Of a stretch of DNA of 48,906 bases, positions 15,387 to 23,286 are shown one piece after another. The position numbers were made by a program, and so were the translations under genes. The notes below the pieces were generated by a model. That model was not told the DNA's origin. It saw only the letters and a list, made by a program, of their open reading frames with translations, and searched no databases. Position 1 is the first letter of the stretch, and the number at the start of each line of letters is the position of its first letter. The stretch comes from Hydrogenobacter sp. (GTDB lineage: Bacteria; Aquificota; Aquificia; Aquificales; Aquificaceae), in NCBI GenBank assembly GCA_023255875.1, contig JAGDVY010000021.1, positions 1-48,906 of the forward strand, written 5' to 3'.

Positions 15387-15968
15387 CGTCAAGTCTCCAA
15401 AGGTTATCGCTACTGCACCTGAGTTCAGCATCTCCTCTATGGCTCTATCTGTATCCCCTACATTTACATCTACACCTTTTGTGGCATCAATAAGTAAGAA
15501 AACTTCGTAACCTAAGTTAAGACCACCTATTACCGTATTCTTTACACAGTAATCAGTAGCAACACCTCCCACAAAAATCCTTCTTATGCCTCTCTCTTTT
15601 AACAAACTGTCCAACAGAGTTCCCTGAAAACCAGAATAAGCATCAAAATCCTTACTTGTTCCTTTAGATATGATGAATTTGTTGTCCTTTGGTATTATCA
15701 GATCCTTGTGGAACTTAGCACCTTCTGTTTCCTGAACGCAGTGAGGTGGCCATATCCCACCGTATCCCTTAAAGGATATGTGATCTGGCGGATGCCAATC
15801 TCTGGTAAAGTATACGGGAAGGGATCTTGATGAAAAGGCTTCTATGTATGCATTTAGCTGTGGTACTATCTTATCCGCATCTGGTACAGGCAAGGCTCCC
15901 CAAGGCATAAAGTCATTTTGCATATCTACCACTATTAGCGCATCTTTGTTTGTTAGCCTTAGCCTCAC
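15381..15968 (-). CDS. pncA: Nicotinamidase
   Basis: Hydrolyses nicotinamide to nicotinate in NAD salvage. The 195-residue isochorismatase-like protein has the catalytic triad Asp15 (VDMQNDF), Lys102 (ISKGTSKDF) and Cys141 (ATDYCVK), and the metal site Asp57, His59 and His63 in DWHPPDH. It starts at GTG 15968 behind GGAGG. The following gene hsp20 has its own promoter inside the pncA 3' end. Confidence 0.92.
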   Translation of the reverse strand: MRLRLTNKDALIVVDMQNDFMPWGALPVPDADKIVPQLNAYIEAFSSRSLPVYFTRDWHPPDHISFKGYGGIWPPHCVQETEGAKFHKDLIIPKDNKFIISKGTSKDFDAYSGFQGTLLDSLLKERGIRRIFVGGVATDYCVKNTVIGGLNLGYEVFLLIDATKGVDVNVGDTDRAIEEMLNSGAVAITFGDLTL

Positions 15969-15981
15969 GCTTGAACCTCCT

Positions 15982-16623
15982 TCAAAGGATCACCTCTATT
16001 TCTTCTTTTAATTTAATTTCTTCTAAGCTCACAAAGCAGTTATAGGCTCTTACTTCATATCCCAAGCGAGCAAAAAGCCTTAGCTTTTGGGCAAATACTG
16101 GGTCTGTCTCTTCATTAGGAGAAAATACTTCAGCATCTTCCCTTTGAACTACAAAGACCATTTTAGGAATAAACTTTGGATAGGTGTTTATCAAGATATG
16201 AATGTGCTTTGTTCCTCTTTTTGTAGGAGCATCTGGAAACAGAGCAGTGTTATTTTTTACTAAGTTTACGGACTTAACTTCTATGATATTTCTACCTACA
16301 AGCAAGTCCAATCTGCTTCCGTTTATTCTTGGCTCGTAAATCACAGGCTGTGCTGTCAAGGTTTCTGCATAAAGTCTTGGAGCTATTTGCGAGTCAAGGC
16401 AAACTAAAAAGCCTCTCTTTGTTTCTGCTAATAGAACTTCATACTTATACTTCCCAGTGCTTTTTTCCTTCAAGTATACAACTGAGCCTTCTATTAGTAT
16501 TTCTTTTAATCTGCCTGTATTTCTGATGTAAGCTAAGGTCTCCCTGTTTTCTAATTGAACTAAGCATAAAAAACGGTTAATTCTTTTTACAAACTTAGCG
16601 GGAACCAAAGGAGGAAATCGCAT
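15982..16623 (-). CDS. sfsA: SfsA family DNA-binding/nuclease-fold protein
   Basis: The 213-residue protein starts MRFPPLVPAKFVKRINRFLCLV and contains the family's TGRLKEIL region and a PD-(D/E)XK-like core: SRLDLLVGRNIIEVKSVNL. SfsA was described as a sugar-fermentation stimulation protein; its biochemical role is unclear. Start ATG 16623 has no good Shine-Dalgarno. Instead a perfect 8-bp hairpin lies 15-34 nt upstream. It is followed by pncA after 13 nt. Confidence 0.88.
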   Translation of the reverse strand: MRFPPLVPAKFVKRINRFLCLVQLENRETLAYIRNTGRLKEILIEGSVVYLKEKSTGKYKYEVLLAETKRGFLVCLDSQIAPRLYAETLTAQPVIYEPRINGSRLDLLVGRNIIEVKSVNLVKNNTALFPDAPTKRGTKHIHILINTYPKFIPKMVFVVQREDAEVFSPNEETDPVFAQKLRLFARLGYEVRAYNCFVSLEEIKLKEEIEVIL

Positions 16624-16637
16624 TGTTTATTAGAAAG

Positions 16638-16657
16638 GCCCTACCGGGCGGTAGGGC
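16638..16657. repeat. Perfect inverted repeat (8-bp stem, 4-nt loop) upstream of sfsA
   Basis: GCCCTACC-GGGC-GGTAGGGC. No T-tract follows on either strand, so it is not a typical intrinsic terminator. It would form a stable hairpin in the sfsA leader just before the start codon. Confidence 0.6.
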
Positions 16658-16667
16658 AAACAAATTA

Positions 16668-16685
16668 GGGGAGGGAGGGGGAGGG
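16668..16685 (+). other. G-quadruplex-type tract
   Basis: Four G runs (GGGG, GGG, GGGGG, GGG) separated by single A residues fit a strict short-loop G4 pattern on the plus strand. The complementary C tract would be in the sfsA leader transcript. Confidence 0.6.
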
Positions 16686-16708
16686 AGTTTATCACTCCCA
16701 CTTTTTTT
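16683..16708 (+). terminator. Intrinsic terminator with no plus-strand gene upstream
   Basis: GGGAG (16683-16687) pairs with CTCCC (16695-16699) around a 7-nt loop, followed by AC and seven T residues. No plus-strand gene ends here. It may serve a small RNA, or be a remnant of the sequence present before the island arrived. Confidence 0.45.
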
Positions 16709-16724
16709 AACCTCTGCAATGTAT

Positions 16725-16754
16725 CTATATTATATCCCAAAAAATTTTTGTCAA
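16725..16754 (-). promoter_or_regulatory. Possible promoter of sfsA
   Basis: A perfect TTGACA (minus, 16754-16749) lies upstream of TATAAT. The spacer is only 14 nt, so the pairing may be wrong and a shifted -10 (spacer 16) is possible. It would give a leader of about 90 nt that contains the C-rich tract and two hairpins. Confidence 0.3.
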
Positions 16755-16767
16755 GAGGTTTAAGGAG

Positions 16768-16819
16768 GCTGTTTGAAAAATCCCAGAATATTGAGAAAAC
16801 TTGATTTCTTAAAACAGTC
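16768..16819 (-). mobile_element. Short MITE-like repeat, left border of the TonB/PhoD island
   Basis: About 52 bp beginning GCTGTTTGAAAAATCCCAG and ending near AAAACAGTC, with imperfect terminal inverted repeats. It is nearly identical over 42 bp, in opposite orientation, to 22361-22402 at the other end of the AT-rich island. No transposase is present. It lies about 80 bp before the truncated receptor gene. Confidence 0.6.
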
Positions 16820-16898
16820 TTCAAAAGCTCAAAAAATAGGAATACGAGCCCAAGCTTTTACTCTGACCCTTAACGATTTTTTAACACACCGTCCCTAG

Positions 16899-19007
16899 AA
16901 TAACATCAACGGAGGAGACCAACTAACTATACCTGTAGAGCGTAAAAAAGCGACACCTAAAACAGAAACAACTATAAAGGGAGATGAATTACAGATAAGG
17001 TCAGGTGCAGGAAGTGTAAACGTATTTAAAGCTATAGAATTAACTCCTTCTATAAACGTTCAAACAGATGACGCTTATGGTTTAGGTGGTGGTTCTATTA
17101 GAATAAGGGGTTTTGATAACACTCAGATTGGTTTAACTATAGATGATATGCCTCTTAACGACTCTGGTAATTATGCTCTGTACCCACACGAGTATGCTGA
17201 CGTTGAAAACTTGGAAAGTATAACTGTAGAAAGAGGAGCTGTAAGTAAAAAATCTCCCTTTTACGTTGAAGTAGGTGGAGCCATAAGAATAAGAACTAAA
17301 CCACCAAAAAATAGATTCTCAATAGAACTATTTCCCAAGTATGGAACAAACAGCTTTCAAAGATTCTTTGGTAGAATAGATACGGGAATTATAGGAAATA
17401 CTGGTTTAAAAGCTTTTGTTTCTTACTCTGGAACGTCTGCAGATAAGTGGAAAGGTCCAGGAAAATATCCTGAGCACAGAGACCACTTTACTGCAGGACT
17501 AAGCTGGAAGTATAACAGACTTTTTGCTGAATTCTACTTTGATAACAACTCACAGCTAAACTACTATTACAGAGGACTAAACTACGATCAGGCTGTAGAT
17601 TTAGATAGATACAGAAGATTTGATTATAATCCTAACCTAATAGCGGGGCACCTGCAAATGTTAATGTGAACTACTATAAATTCTATAAAAACCCTTATAA
17701 CAACCAACAGTTAAGGTCTAATATAGAGTTTAATATCACGGATGGCATAAAATTCACACTTAAACCTTACTTCTGGAAAGGTAGAGGAAGCGGTACTTCA
17801 GCTACTGTAGATAGAAACAAAATATAACTACACAGATAGACCAGGATTTATAGCGGATTTATCGTTTAGCTTTCCTTACAATTCCAACATAAACATAGGT
17901 TACTGGTATGAAAGGGCGAATCTAAAACAGTGGCAGCCGTCTTTCCTCGTGACTGTAAATAAAGATGGAACCTATAGATTATCTTTTGATAGATACAACT
18001 ATATACAGAAGACGATCACTACTACAAATTCCATCTATCTCTTTTTAGAAAATAAAAATCTTATGGATAGATTTGATTTAAATTTGGGTTTAAGATACGC
18101 AAACGTAAAGAGAGAATACACTAGCTATAGTACTAAAGGTATGCCATATTATCCAGAAGATGGTGTTTATGATGATCCTAAACTTACAAAAGATAACAAT
18201 CTATCTTACACGAAAACCTACAGAAAACTGCTACCGAACTTTGGAGTTGGTTTTAAAGTTTTAGATGGTGTTTATGGTTACTTTGCATACGCAAGAAACT
18301 TTAGAGTCCCTCAAAACAGTGCCCCAGGCTTTACTTTTTCTTTACCTAAAGGTGTTACTGCTCAGTATATAGCGGACCAGCTAAAGCCTGAAGAAGCAGA
18401 TTCTTTTGATTTAGGTATAAGATACAATAAAGGGAACTTTTATGTGGTTCCTTTGGTCTATTATGTGAACTACAAAAATAGGTTGGTAAGAGTAGCAGAC
18501 CCTACAAACCCTAACCTAACTTACCTTAGAAACGTCGGTAAAGTCGAAGCTAAAGGATTCGAGCTAGAGATTGGTGCTGTGCCTCTCAGCTCAGTGAGTG
18601 TTTATGCATCCTTCTCTTACAACACTGCAAAATTTAAGGAAGATTATATTGTCGATGGAAATAACAGAGTCTACATCAAAGACAAGGAAGTACCAGATAC
18701 TCCAAAATACATGTTTAAGGTAGGTGCAAATATCAGAATAGAATCAATAAGAACTAACATCTATCCAAGCTTACAGTACGTGGGCTCAAGGTATGGTAAC
18801 TTTACAAACACAGAAAAAATAGGCTCTTACACTATCGTAAATCTTAGCATAAATACAAGAATTTCAAGAAACTTTACTTTTTACGCAGATATTGTTAACC
18901 TCTTTGATAAAAAGTACATAGGTAGAATTAGTCCTGGCTTCCAATCTGGAACTTACTATGTGGCTGCTCCGTTTACTATATCTGCTGGTATAAAAGCGCA
19001 GTTTTAG
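16899..19007 (+). pseudogene. TonB-dependent outer-membrane receptor, 5'-truncated and twice frameshifted
   Basis: The reading frame opens after a stop at 16896 without a start codon or signal peptide. It enters the plug domain (GGGSIRIRGFDNTQIGLTIDDMPLND) and runs to TGA 17667-17669. The receptor sequence continues in another frame from about 17645 (APANVNVNYYKFY...) until about 17820, then returns to the first frame and runs to the C-terminus. It ends in a typical beta-strand (YVAAPFTISAGIKAQF), with VNLFDKKY nearby. The breaks sit at a G run (one base lost) and an A run (one base gained). Either the gene is decayed or these are homopolymer sequencing errors; the missing 5' end is independent of that. 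The ligand is unknown. It is followed by exbB after 13 nt. Confidence 0.8.
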
Positions 19008-19020
19008 GAGGTCATAAAAC

Positions 19021-19455
19021 ATGGTTTTAGAAATCGTCCACAAAACAGTTTTTGTTTTGATGTTTCTTATGTTTCTTTATGGAAACTACATAATATTTTT
19101 GAAACTCATAACTTTAAAGAAGCGTCCAAACAGCACACCAAAAGAGTTGTTTAATTTCGCTGAAAGCTTTAAAAAGGGACTCTGGTTTTTAGATTTTGGG
19201 GCTACCACAGCTCCATTGCTTGGCTTAATGGGGACCATCTTAGCTTTGATTATAGCTTTTCAGGAGCTATCTAAAAAAGGTCTATCCGGTGCTTCAGAGA
19301 TAAGTCAGGCTATAGGTTTAGCTCTTGTTGCAACTGCAGTAGGTATAGCTCTTTCTCTATGGTTTTATTTATGGTTTAAATTTTTCCAAGACAGAGTAAA
19401 TCACATAAAAGGTGAAGCTAAGATGAAAATATTGGAGGCTTATATAAATGAATAA
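19021..19455 (+). CDS. exbB: ExbB/TolQ-type proton channel subunit
   Basis: The 144-residue MotA/TolQ/ExbB protein energises TonB with ExbD. One N-terminal helix is followed by TTAPLLGLMGTILALIIAFQ and ISQAIGLALVATAVGIALSLWFYLWFKFF, the conserved pore helices. It is short for ExbB, the N-terminal region being reduced. A good AGGAGGT precedes ATG 19021. It overlaps exbD by 8 nt. Confidence 0.88.
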   Translation: MVLEIVHKTVFVLMFLMFLYGNYIIFLKLITLKKRPNSTPKELFNFAESFKKGLWFLDFGATTAPLLGLMGTILALIIAFQELSKKGLSGASEISQAIGLALVATAVGIALSLWFYLWFKFFQDRVNHIKGEAKMKILEAYINE

Positions 19456-19870
19456 AGAGTTATTACTTTTATTTATGGAGGAGGACAGTTTAGGAAAAGA
19501 AGAGATACAGATTGTTCCTATGATAGATGTTATGCTGTTTTTACTCGTATTTTTCATGCTTTATACGATTAACGTGGTTCCTGCTTTAGTTCAGAATATA
19601 AGCGTTCCAACATCTTCAACCCTTCAACCTGTAGAAAAGAAAGAGCCTATAACCATATACATAACAAGTAGAGGTGATATATACTACAACAAAGATAAGG
19701 TATCTTTGGATGATATTACTCAAAGACTATCAAGTTTACCTGATAAAAGTAATCAGAACGTGGTAATTGTGTCAGACAAAGAAGTTAAAATGCAGGCAGT
19801 TATGGATGTTATAGATGCAGTAAAAAAAGCAGGGATAAGTAAATTAGGTTTAGCCGGTGAGAAGAAATGA
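19448..19870 (+). CDS. exbD: ExbD/TolR-type subunit
   Basis: The 140-residue protein has a cytoplasmic N-terminus, one membrane helix containing the essential aspartate in IVPMIDVMLFLLVFFML, and a periplasmic domain (ITIYITSRGDIYYNKDKVSLDDITQRL). It forms the proton-driven motor with ExbB. A second ATG ten codons in is a possible start. It overlaps exbB and tonB. Confidence 0.9.
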   Translation: MNKELLLLFMEEDSLGKEEIQIVPMIDVMLFLLVFFMLYTINVVPALVQNISVPTSSTLQPVEKKEPITIYITSRGDIYYNKDKVSLDDITQRLSSLPDKSNQNVVIVSDKEVKMQAVMDVIDAVKKAGISKLGLAGEKK

Positions 19871-20667
19871 ACCTCATCTACAAAGAGGATAGGAAAAAAG
19901 CCTTTATCTTTTCGCTTCTATTCTCTGTTTTAGTTTCTATAGGTTTTTACTATATTTTTACTGTTTCTATCTATAAGCTTTCCCAATTTTCAAAGTCAGA
20001 AGAAGTTATAGAGATAGTCTTACCTTCAGAAAGTAAGTTGGAAAAACCATCTAAAGAACAGAAAATAGTAGAAAAGCAACAAAAAAAGCTTGCAGAGAAA
20101 ATTCAAAAACCCAAAATAGTCCATAAAACAATTCAAAAACCCGTAGAAGAAAAGGTTAAACCGATGGAAAAACCCCAAGAAAAACCCCAGAACCAAATAC
20201 CAACTGTTCAGCCCCTCCAAAATGAAGTATCTAAGATAGAGGATACTATTCCGACGAAAACTACAGGAACACCGCAACAGCCACCACCAAAACCTCAGGA
20301 AAACCTTTCAAAAGAAGAAAAAGAAATACAGAAGCCTAAAGTAGAAGAAAAACCAAAGCAGGTATCACAAAAAGAAGAACAAGACCAAATGAAAAAATAC
20401 TACCAAACTCTATATGCGATCATAGAAAGAAACAAATACTATCCCAGCGAGGCTAAGAGAAGAGGAGAAGAGGGAACTCCAGTAGTCAAAGTCACGATAG
20501 GAGAAGATGGTAAAATCCAAGAGATAGTTCTAATAAAAAGTAGTGGTAGTACAATTTTGGATAAAGAAGTTGTAAATCTACTCAGATCTATTGGAAAGTT
20601 TCCACCACCACCCGGCGGAAGAAGCATAACCGTAAATATAGCTGTAGAGTATAGCTTAGGAGGATAA
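19867..20667 (+). CDS. tonB: TonB energy-transducing protein
   Basis: The 266-residue protein has an N-terminal membrane anchor, a long Pro/Lys/Glu-rich periplasmic spacer (about residues 55-175: repeated EKP, QKP and PQE units) and a C-terminal TonB domain (YYPSEAKRRGEEGTPVVKVTIGEDGKIQEIVLIKSSG). It transmits proton-motive force from ExbBD to outer-membrane receptors. It overlaps exbD by 4 nt and phoD follows after 3 nt. Confidence 0.93.
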   Translation: MNLIYKEDRKKAFIFSLLFSVLVSIGFYYIFTVSIYKLSQFSKSEEVIEIVLPSESKLEKPSKEQKIVEKQQKKLAEKIQKPKIVHKTIQKPVEEKVKPMEKPQEKPQNQIPTVQPLQNEVSKIEDTIPTKTTGTPQQPPPKPQENLSKEEKEIQKPKVEEKPKQVSQKEEQDQMKKYYQTLYAIIERNKYYPSEAKRRGEEGTPVVKVTIGEDGKIQEIVLIKSSGSTILDKEVVNLLRSIGKFPPPPGGRSITVNIAVEYSLGG

Positions 20668-20670
20668 ACA

Positions 20671-22257
20671 ATGCTTACACGTAGAGAATTTATAGGTTAC
20701 GGAGTTTCTGCTCTTTTCCTTCTATCTTTAAACGAAAGACTCTTTGCATTTGATACGCCAGATGTTTTTCCTCTTGGCATTGCGAGCGGAGACCCGACGC
20801 AAAACAGTATAGTTCTTTGGACAAAATTAAACCCCAGCGTTGTAAGAAAAGGAGAAGAAAAAATAAACTTACACCTATCTAACGATCCAGAGTTTAAAAA
20901 CTATCAAACTCTACCTATAGACCTAAAATTTTTAAACCCTAGGACAAGCACATTAAAAATAACTGTTTCAGACTTAAAGCCGGGAACCCAGTATTATTAC
21001 AGGTTTGAATACAGAGGTGTCTCGTCTCTTGTAGGAAGGTTTAGAACTTTACCATTGGATAAAGTGGATTATGCAAAGATAATTTTTGTTACATGTCAAA
21101 ACTACCCAGATGGCTACTATCCAGCTTATAGACACATAGCTCAAGAAGAAGCTCTAATGGTTGTTCATCTTGGTGACCAGATTTATGAAAAAAGGTATGG
21201 TAATCCGAGAGTTCCCGGTAGAGATATCCAGTTTCCTTCTGGAAAAGATATAGCAAACACCCTTGAAGATTACATTTACCTTTACAACACTTACCTTTCT
21301 GACAAAGACTACCAACTTGCAAGAGCTTCCGCTCCTTTTGTTTATATCTGGGATGACCACGAGTATGCTAACGATTACTCCTTTGATTACTCAAAAGGTA
21401 TGTATGTTTTACCTACGCATCCAGATTGGATAAAAAACAATCCTAAACTTGTTATGGAGCTTAGAAAGTATGCTATATATGCTTGGAATGCATTTACGCC
21501 AGCGAATGTAAAAATTAATCTTTCAGACAGCAATCCTTTAAAATGGATAAAGATATACAGAGACTTTAAGATAGGAGATCTTGCACATCTCATATGCACA
21601 GATGAGAGAAGCTACAGAGACCCACAACCTTGTGATAAAAGATTTGGAAGCCTTGGTTGCGAAGATCAGTACAAAAGGAGTATGTTAGGAAAAGAGCAAA
21701 AAGAGTGGTTTTTTGAAAAACTTAAAGAGAAAGGTCAAAGATGGAAAGTTTGGGCTAACGAAGTTCAGTTTGTAGAAGGCAAAATAAACAATCTGTTTGG
21801 TTCTTTAGATGCTTGGAGTGGTTATCTTGGAGAAAAACAGGAAATAGTAGACTTTTTAGATAAAAATAAACTTTACAACACTGTAATTCTTACGGGAGAT
21901 AGACACGCAACCCTAATAGCAGAAGTAAGAAAAGACAGTAAAAATCCAGATTCAATTGTTGCCGTAGAGTATATGACTCCAGCAATATCTTCTGTAAATG
22001 CTTCAGAAATACCATTTTATAAAAGAAACTTCAATTTAGATAGCTTAGAAGAGTTTACAAAGCTTGAGCTTGAGCAAAATCCTTGGATCAAACATATAAA
22101 CCACAGAAACTGGGGATACGGAGTTTTAGAGCTAACAAAAGACTATGCGGACTGTAAGATATGGTCTGTGAACAAGTACGATCCTAACTCTGATAAGCAG
22201 TTAGACTGTCACTATAGGTATGTAGATAGTAGGAGAGAGCTTGAAAAAATAAGTTAA
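20671..22257 (+). CDS. phoD: PhoD-family alkaline phosphatase, Tat-exported
   Basis: Phosphodiesterase/monoesterase that releases phosphate outside the cytoplasm. The 528-residue protein starts MLTRREFIGYGVSALFLLSL, a twin-arginine signal, followed by the PhoD N-terminal domain (PLGIASGDPTQNSIVLWTKL) and the metal-binding core: HLGDQIYE, IWDDHEYANDY, ANEVQF and ILTGDRHA. It is the last gene of the receptor-exbBD-tonB cassette, which suggests phosphate scavenging from an organic ligand brought in by the receptor. Like its neighbours in the island it is visibly AT-richer than the flanking chromosome. Confidence 0.93.
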   Translation: MLTRREFIGYGVSALFLLSLNERLFAFDTPDVFPLGIASGDPTQNSIVLWTKLNPSVVRKGEEKINLHLSNDPEFKNYQTLPIDLKFLNPRTSTLKITVSDLKPGTQYYYRFEYRGVSSLVGRFRTLPLDKVDYAKIIFVTCQNYPDGYYPAYRHIAQEEALMVVHLGDQIYEKRYGNPRVPGRDIQFPSGKDIANTLEDYIYLYNTYLSDKDYQLARASAPFVYIWDDHEYANDYSFDYSKGMYVLPTHPDWIKNNPKLVMELRKYAIYAWNAFTPANVKINLSDSNPLKWIKIYRDFKIGDLAHLICTDERSYRDPQPCDKRFGSLGCEDQYKRSMLGKEQKEWFFEKLKEKGQRWKVWANEVQFVEGKINNLFGSLDAWSGYLGEKQEIVDFLDKNKLYNTVILTGDRHATLIAEVRKDSKNPDSIVAVEYMTPAISSVNASEIPFYKRNFNLDSLEEFTKLELEQNPWIKHINHRNWGYGVLELTKDYADCKIWSVNKYDPNSDKQLDCHYRYVDSRRELEKIS

Positions 22258-22295
22258 ATTGTAGGTCCAGAAAAGATCTTTTAAAAGGAGCTGAG

Positions 22296-22402
22296 GCTGT
22301 TTGAAAAATAGCAAAAAATCTTCCTACAATAATACCCGAAACAAGAGGAGGGCTATTTTTAGAAATCAAGTTTTGTCAATGTTCTGGGATTTTTCAAACA
22401 GC
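22296..22402 (+). mobile_element. 107-bp MITE-like element, right border of the TonB/PhoD island
   Basis: It has perfect 14-bp terminal inverted repeats, GCTGTTTGAAAAAT at 22296-22309 and its complement at 22389-22402, and nested AAAAATAGC/GCTATTTTT repeats (22304-22312/22352-22360). Its right half (22361-22402) matches the left-border element in inverse orientation with two or three mismatches. It encodes no protein. The stretch from here to cas6 (22403-22556) holds no gene, only weak AT-rich inverted repeats. Confidence 0.65.
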
Positions 22403-22556
22403 ATTAGTAGAAAGGTGAGTGCCAAAAATACCACACAGTGGGCTAAAAACCCAAACCCTTATATGCATCATCTTATTCTCTCTCAAGCTTTTTGAAGTTA
22501 ATTTTTGGAAATTTTCAGTTCCCAAAAATGTGGCATTTCTAATCTTACAAACCTTT

Positions 22557-23285
22557 TTACATACGGTGCAACTTTACCATACCCATGTCCATGGTGGTTT
22601 TTTGTCCTACTCCTGCATACTCTGCAAAGCGTGCAAGCACAGATAAGGTTTTGGCAAGTTCTGGGTCTTCTGTGGTGTAGCACACTATACCCAAAAAGCC
22701 CCTAAAGGTTATGTCGCTTCCTACTGTGTGGTTTGTGGAATGAAGTTCCAGCGCCTTTATGCCTACTTTTTTGGCTAACTCTTCCTCCAAGTTTTTTATG
22801 TTTAGTTGGTGCTTAGAAAAGCTGTTCCATCTGGTCAGTAGGTTTTTGAATATGAGCACAGGATCGGGTAAGATGTAGTCCCACCTGTAGCGCCTAAAGG
22901 AAGTGGGTTTTAGAAACTCAAGGCAGATGTTTTTTAAAGGTTTTGTGTTTAAAAGTTCTTCGTAGGTTTTTGCCTTTTCCTGTTTTATACCGTATGGTTT
23001 TATGGTTATGACCTTTGCGGACCTCAGGTATAGGTCCTTTTCCTGCGTGTAGTATTCATAAAAGATAATGGGTATAAGCTCGTCATTTAACACTCCCAAC
23101 CTTAGTTCCAAGCTTTGGCTATCTGCAGAAAGTATCCAAAGGGAAAAGGGTTTTTTCTTAAGGTCGTGTATTTTGCTTGTAATTTCTTCTGGCAAAAGTC
23201 TAAGATAAATGCCATGCACTTCAGAAGGTGTTGGGTTGCTTATGGGTTCTGAAAGCTTAAACTTTAGCCTCAGTATTGCTGGCAT
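22557..23285 (-). CDS. cas6: CRISPR pre-crRNA endoribonuclease Cas6
   Basis: RAMP protein that cuts CRISPR transcripts within repeats. The 242 residues end with the Cas6 glycine-rich loop AEYAGVGQKTTMDMGMV. The core has ferredoxin-like segments (SFRRYRWDYILPDPVLIFKNLL, then DITFRGFLGIVCY). It is the last gene of the csm operon, 1 nt after csm5. No CRISPR array is seen in the window, so it must act on arrays elsewhere. Confidence 0.88.
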   Translation of the reverse strand: MPAILRLKFKLSEPISNPTPSEVHGIYLRLLPEEITSKIHDLKKKPFSLWILSADSQSLELRLGVLNDELIPIIFYEYYTQEKDLYLRSAKVITIKPYGIKQEKAKTYEELLNTKPLKNICLEFLKPTSFRRYRWDYILPDPVLIFKNLLTRWNSFSKHQLNIKNLEEELAKKVGIKALELHSTNHTVGSDITFRGFLGIVCYTTEDPELAKTLSVLARFAEYAGVGQKTTMDMGMVKLHRM

Positions 23286-23286
23286 C

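Noticed and set aside
16630-16824. 64-residue minus-strand open frame over the sfsA upstream region and left border repeat
   Set aside because: Low-complexity translation crossing a hairpin, the G tract and the mobile repeat; no Shine-Dalgarno and no protein-like pattern.
22301-22495. Small plus-strand open frame across the MITE-like element
   Set aside because: It reads through inverted repeats and has no start signal or protein-like composition.
22403-22556. Possible CRISPR array or terminator after cas6
   Set aside because: Only single AT-rich inverted repeats (for example ATTTTTGG/CCAAAAAT at 22501-22529); no repeated unit with spacers and no T-tract in the right place.
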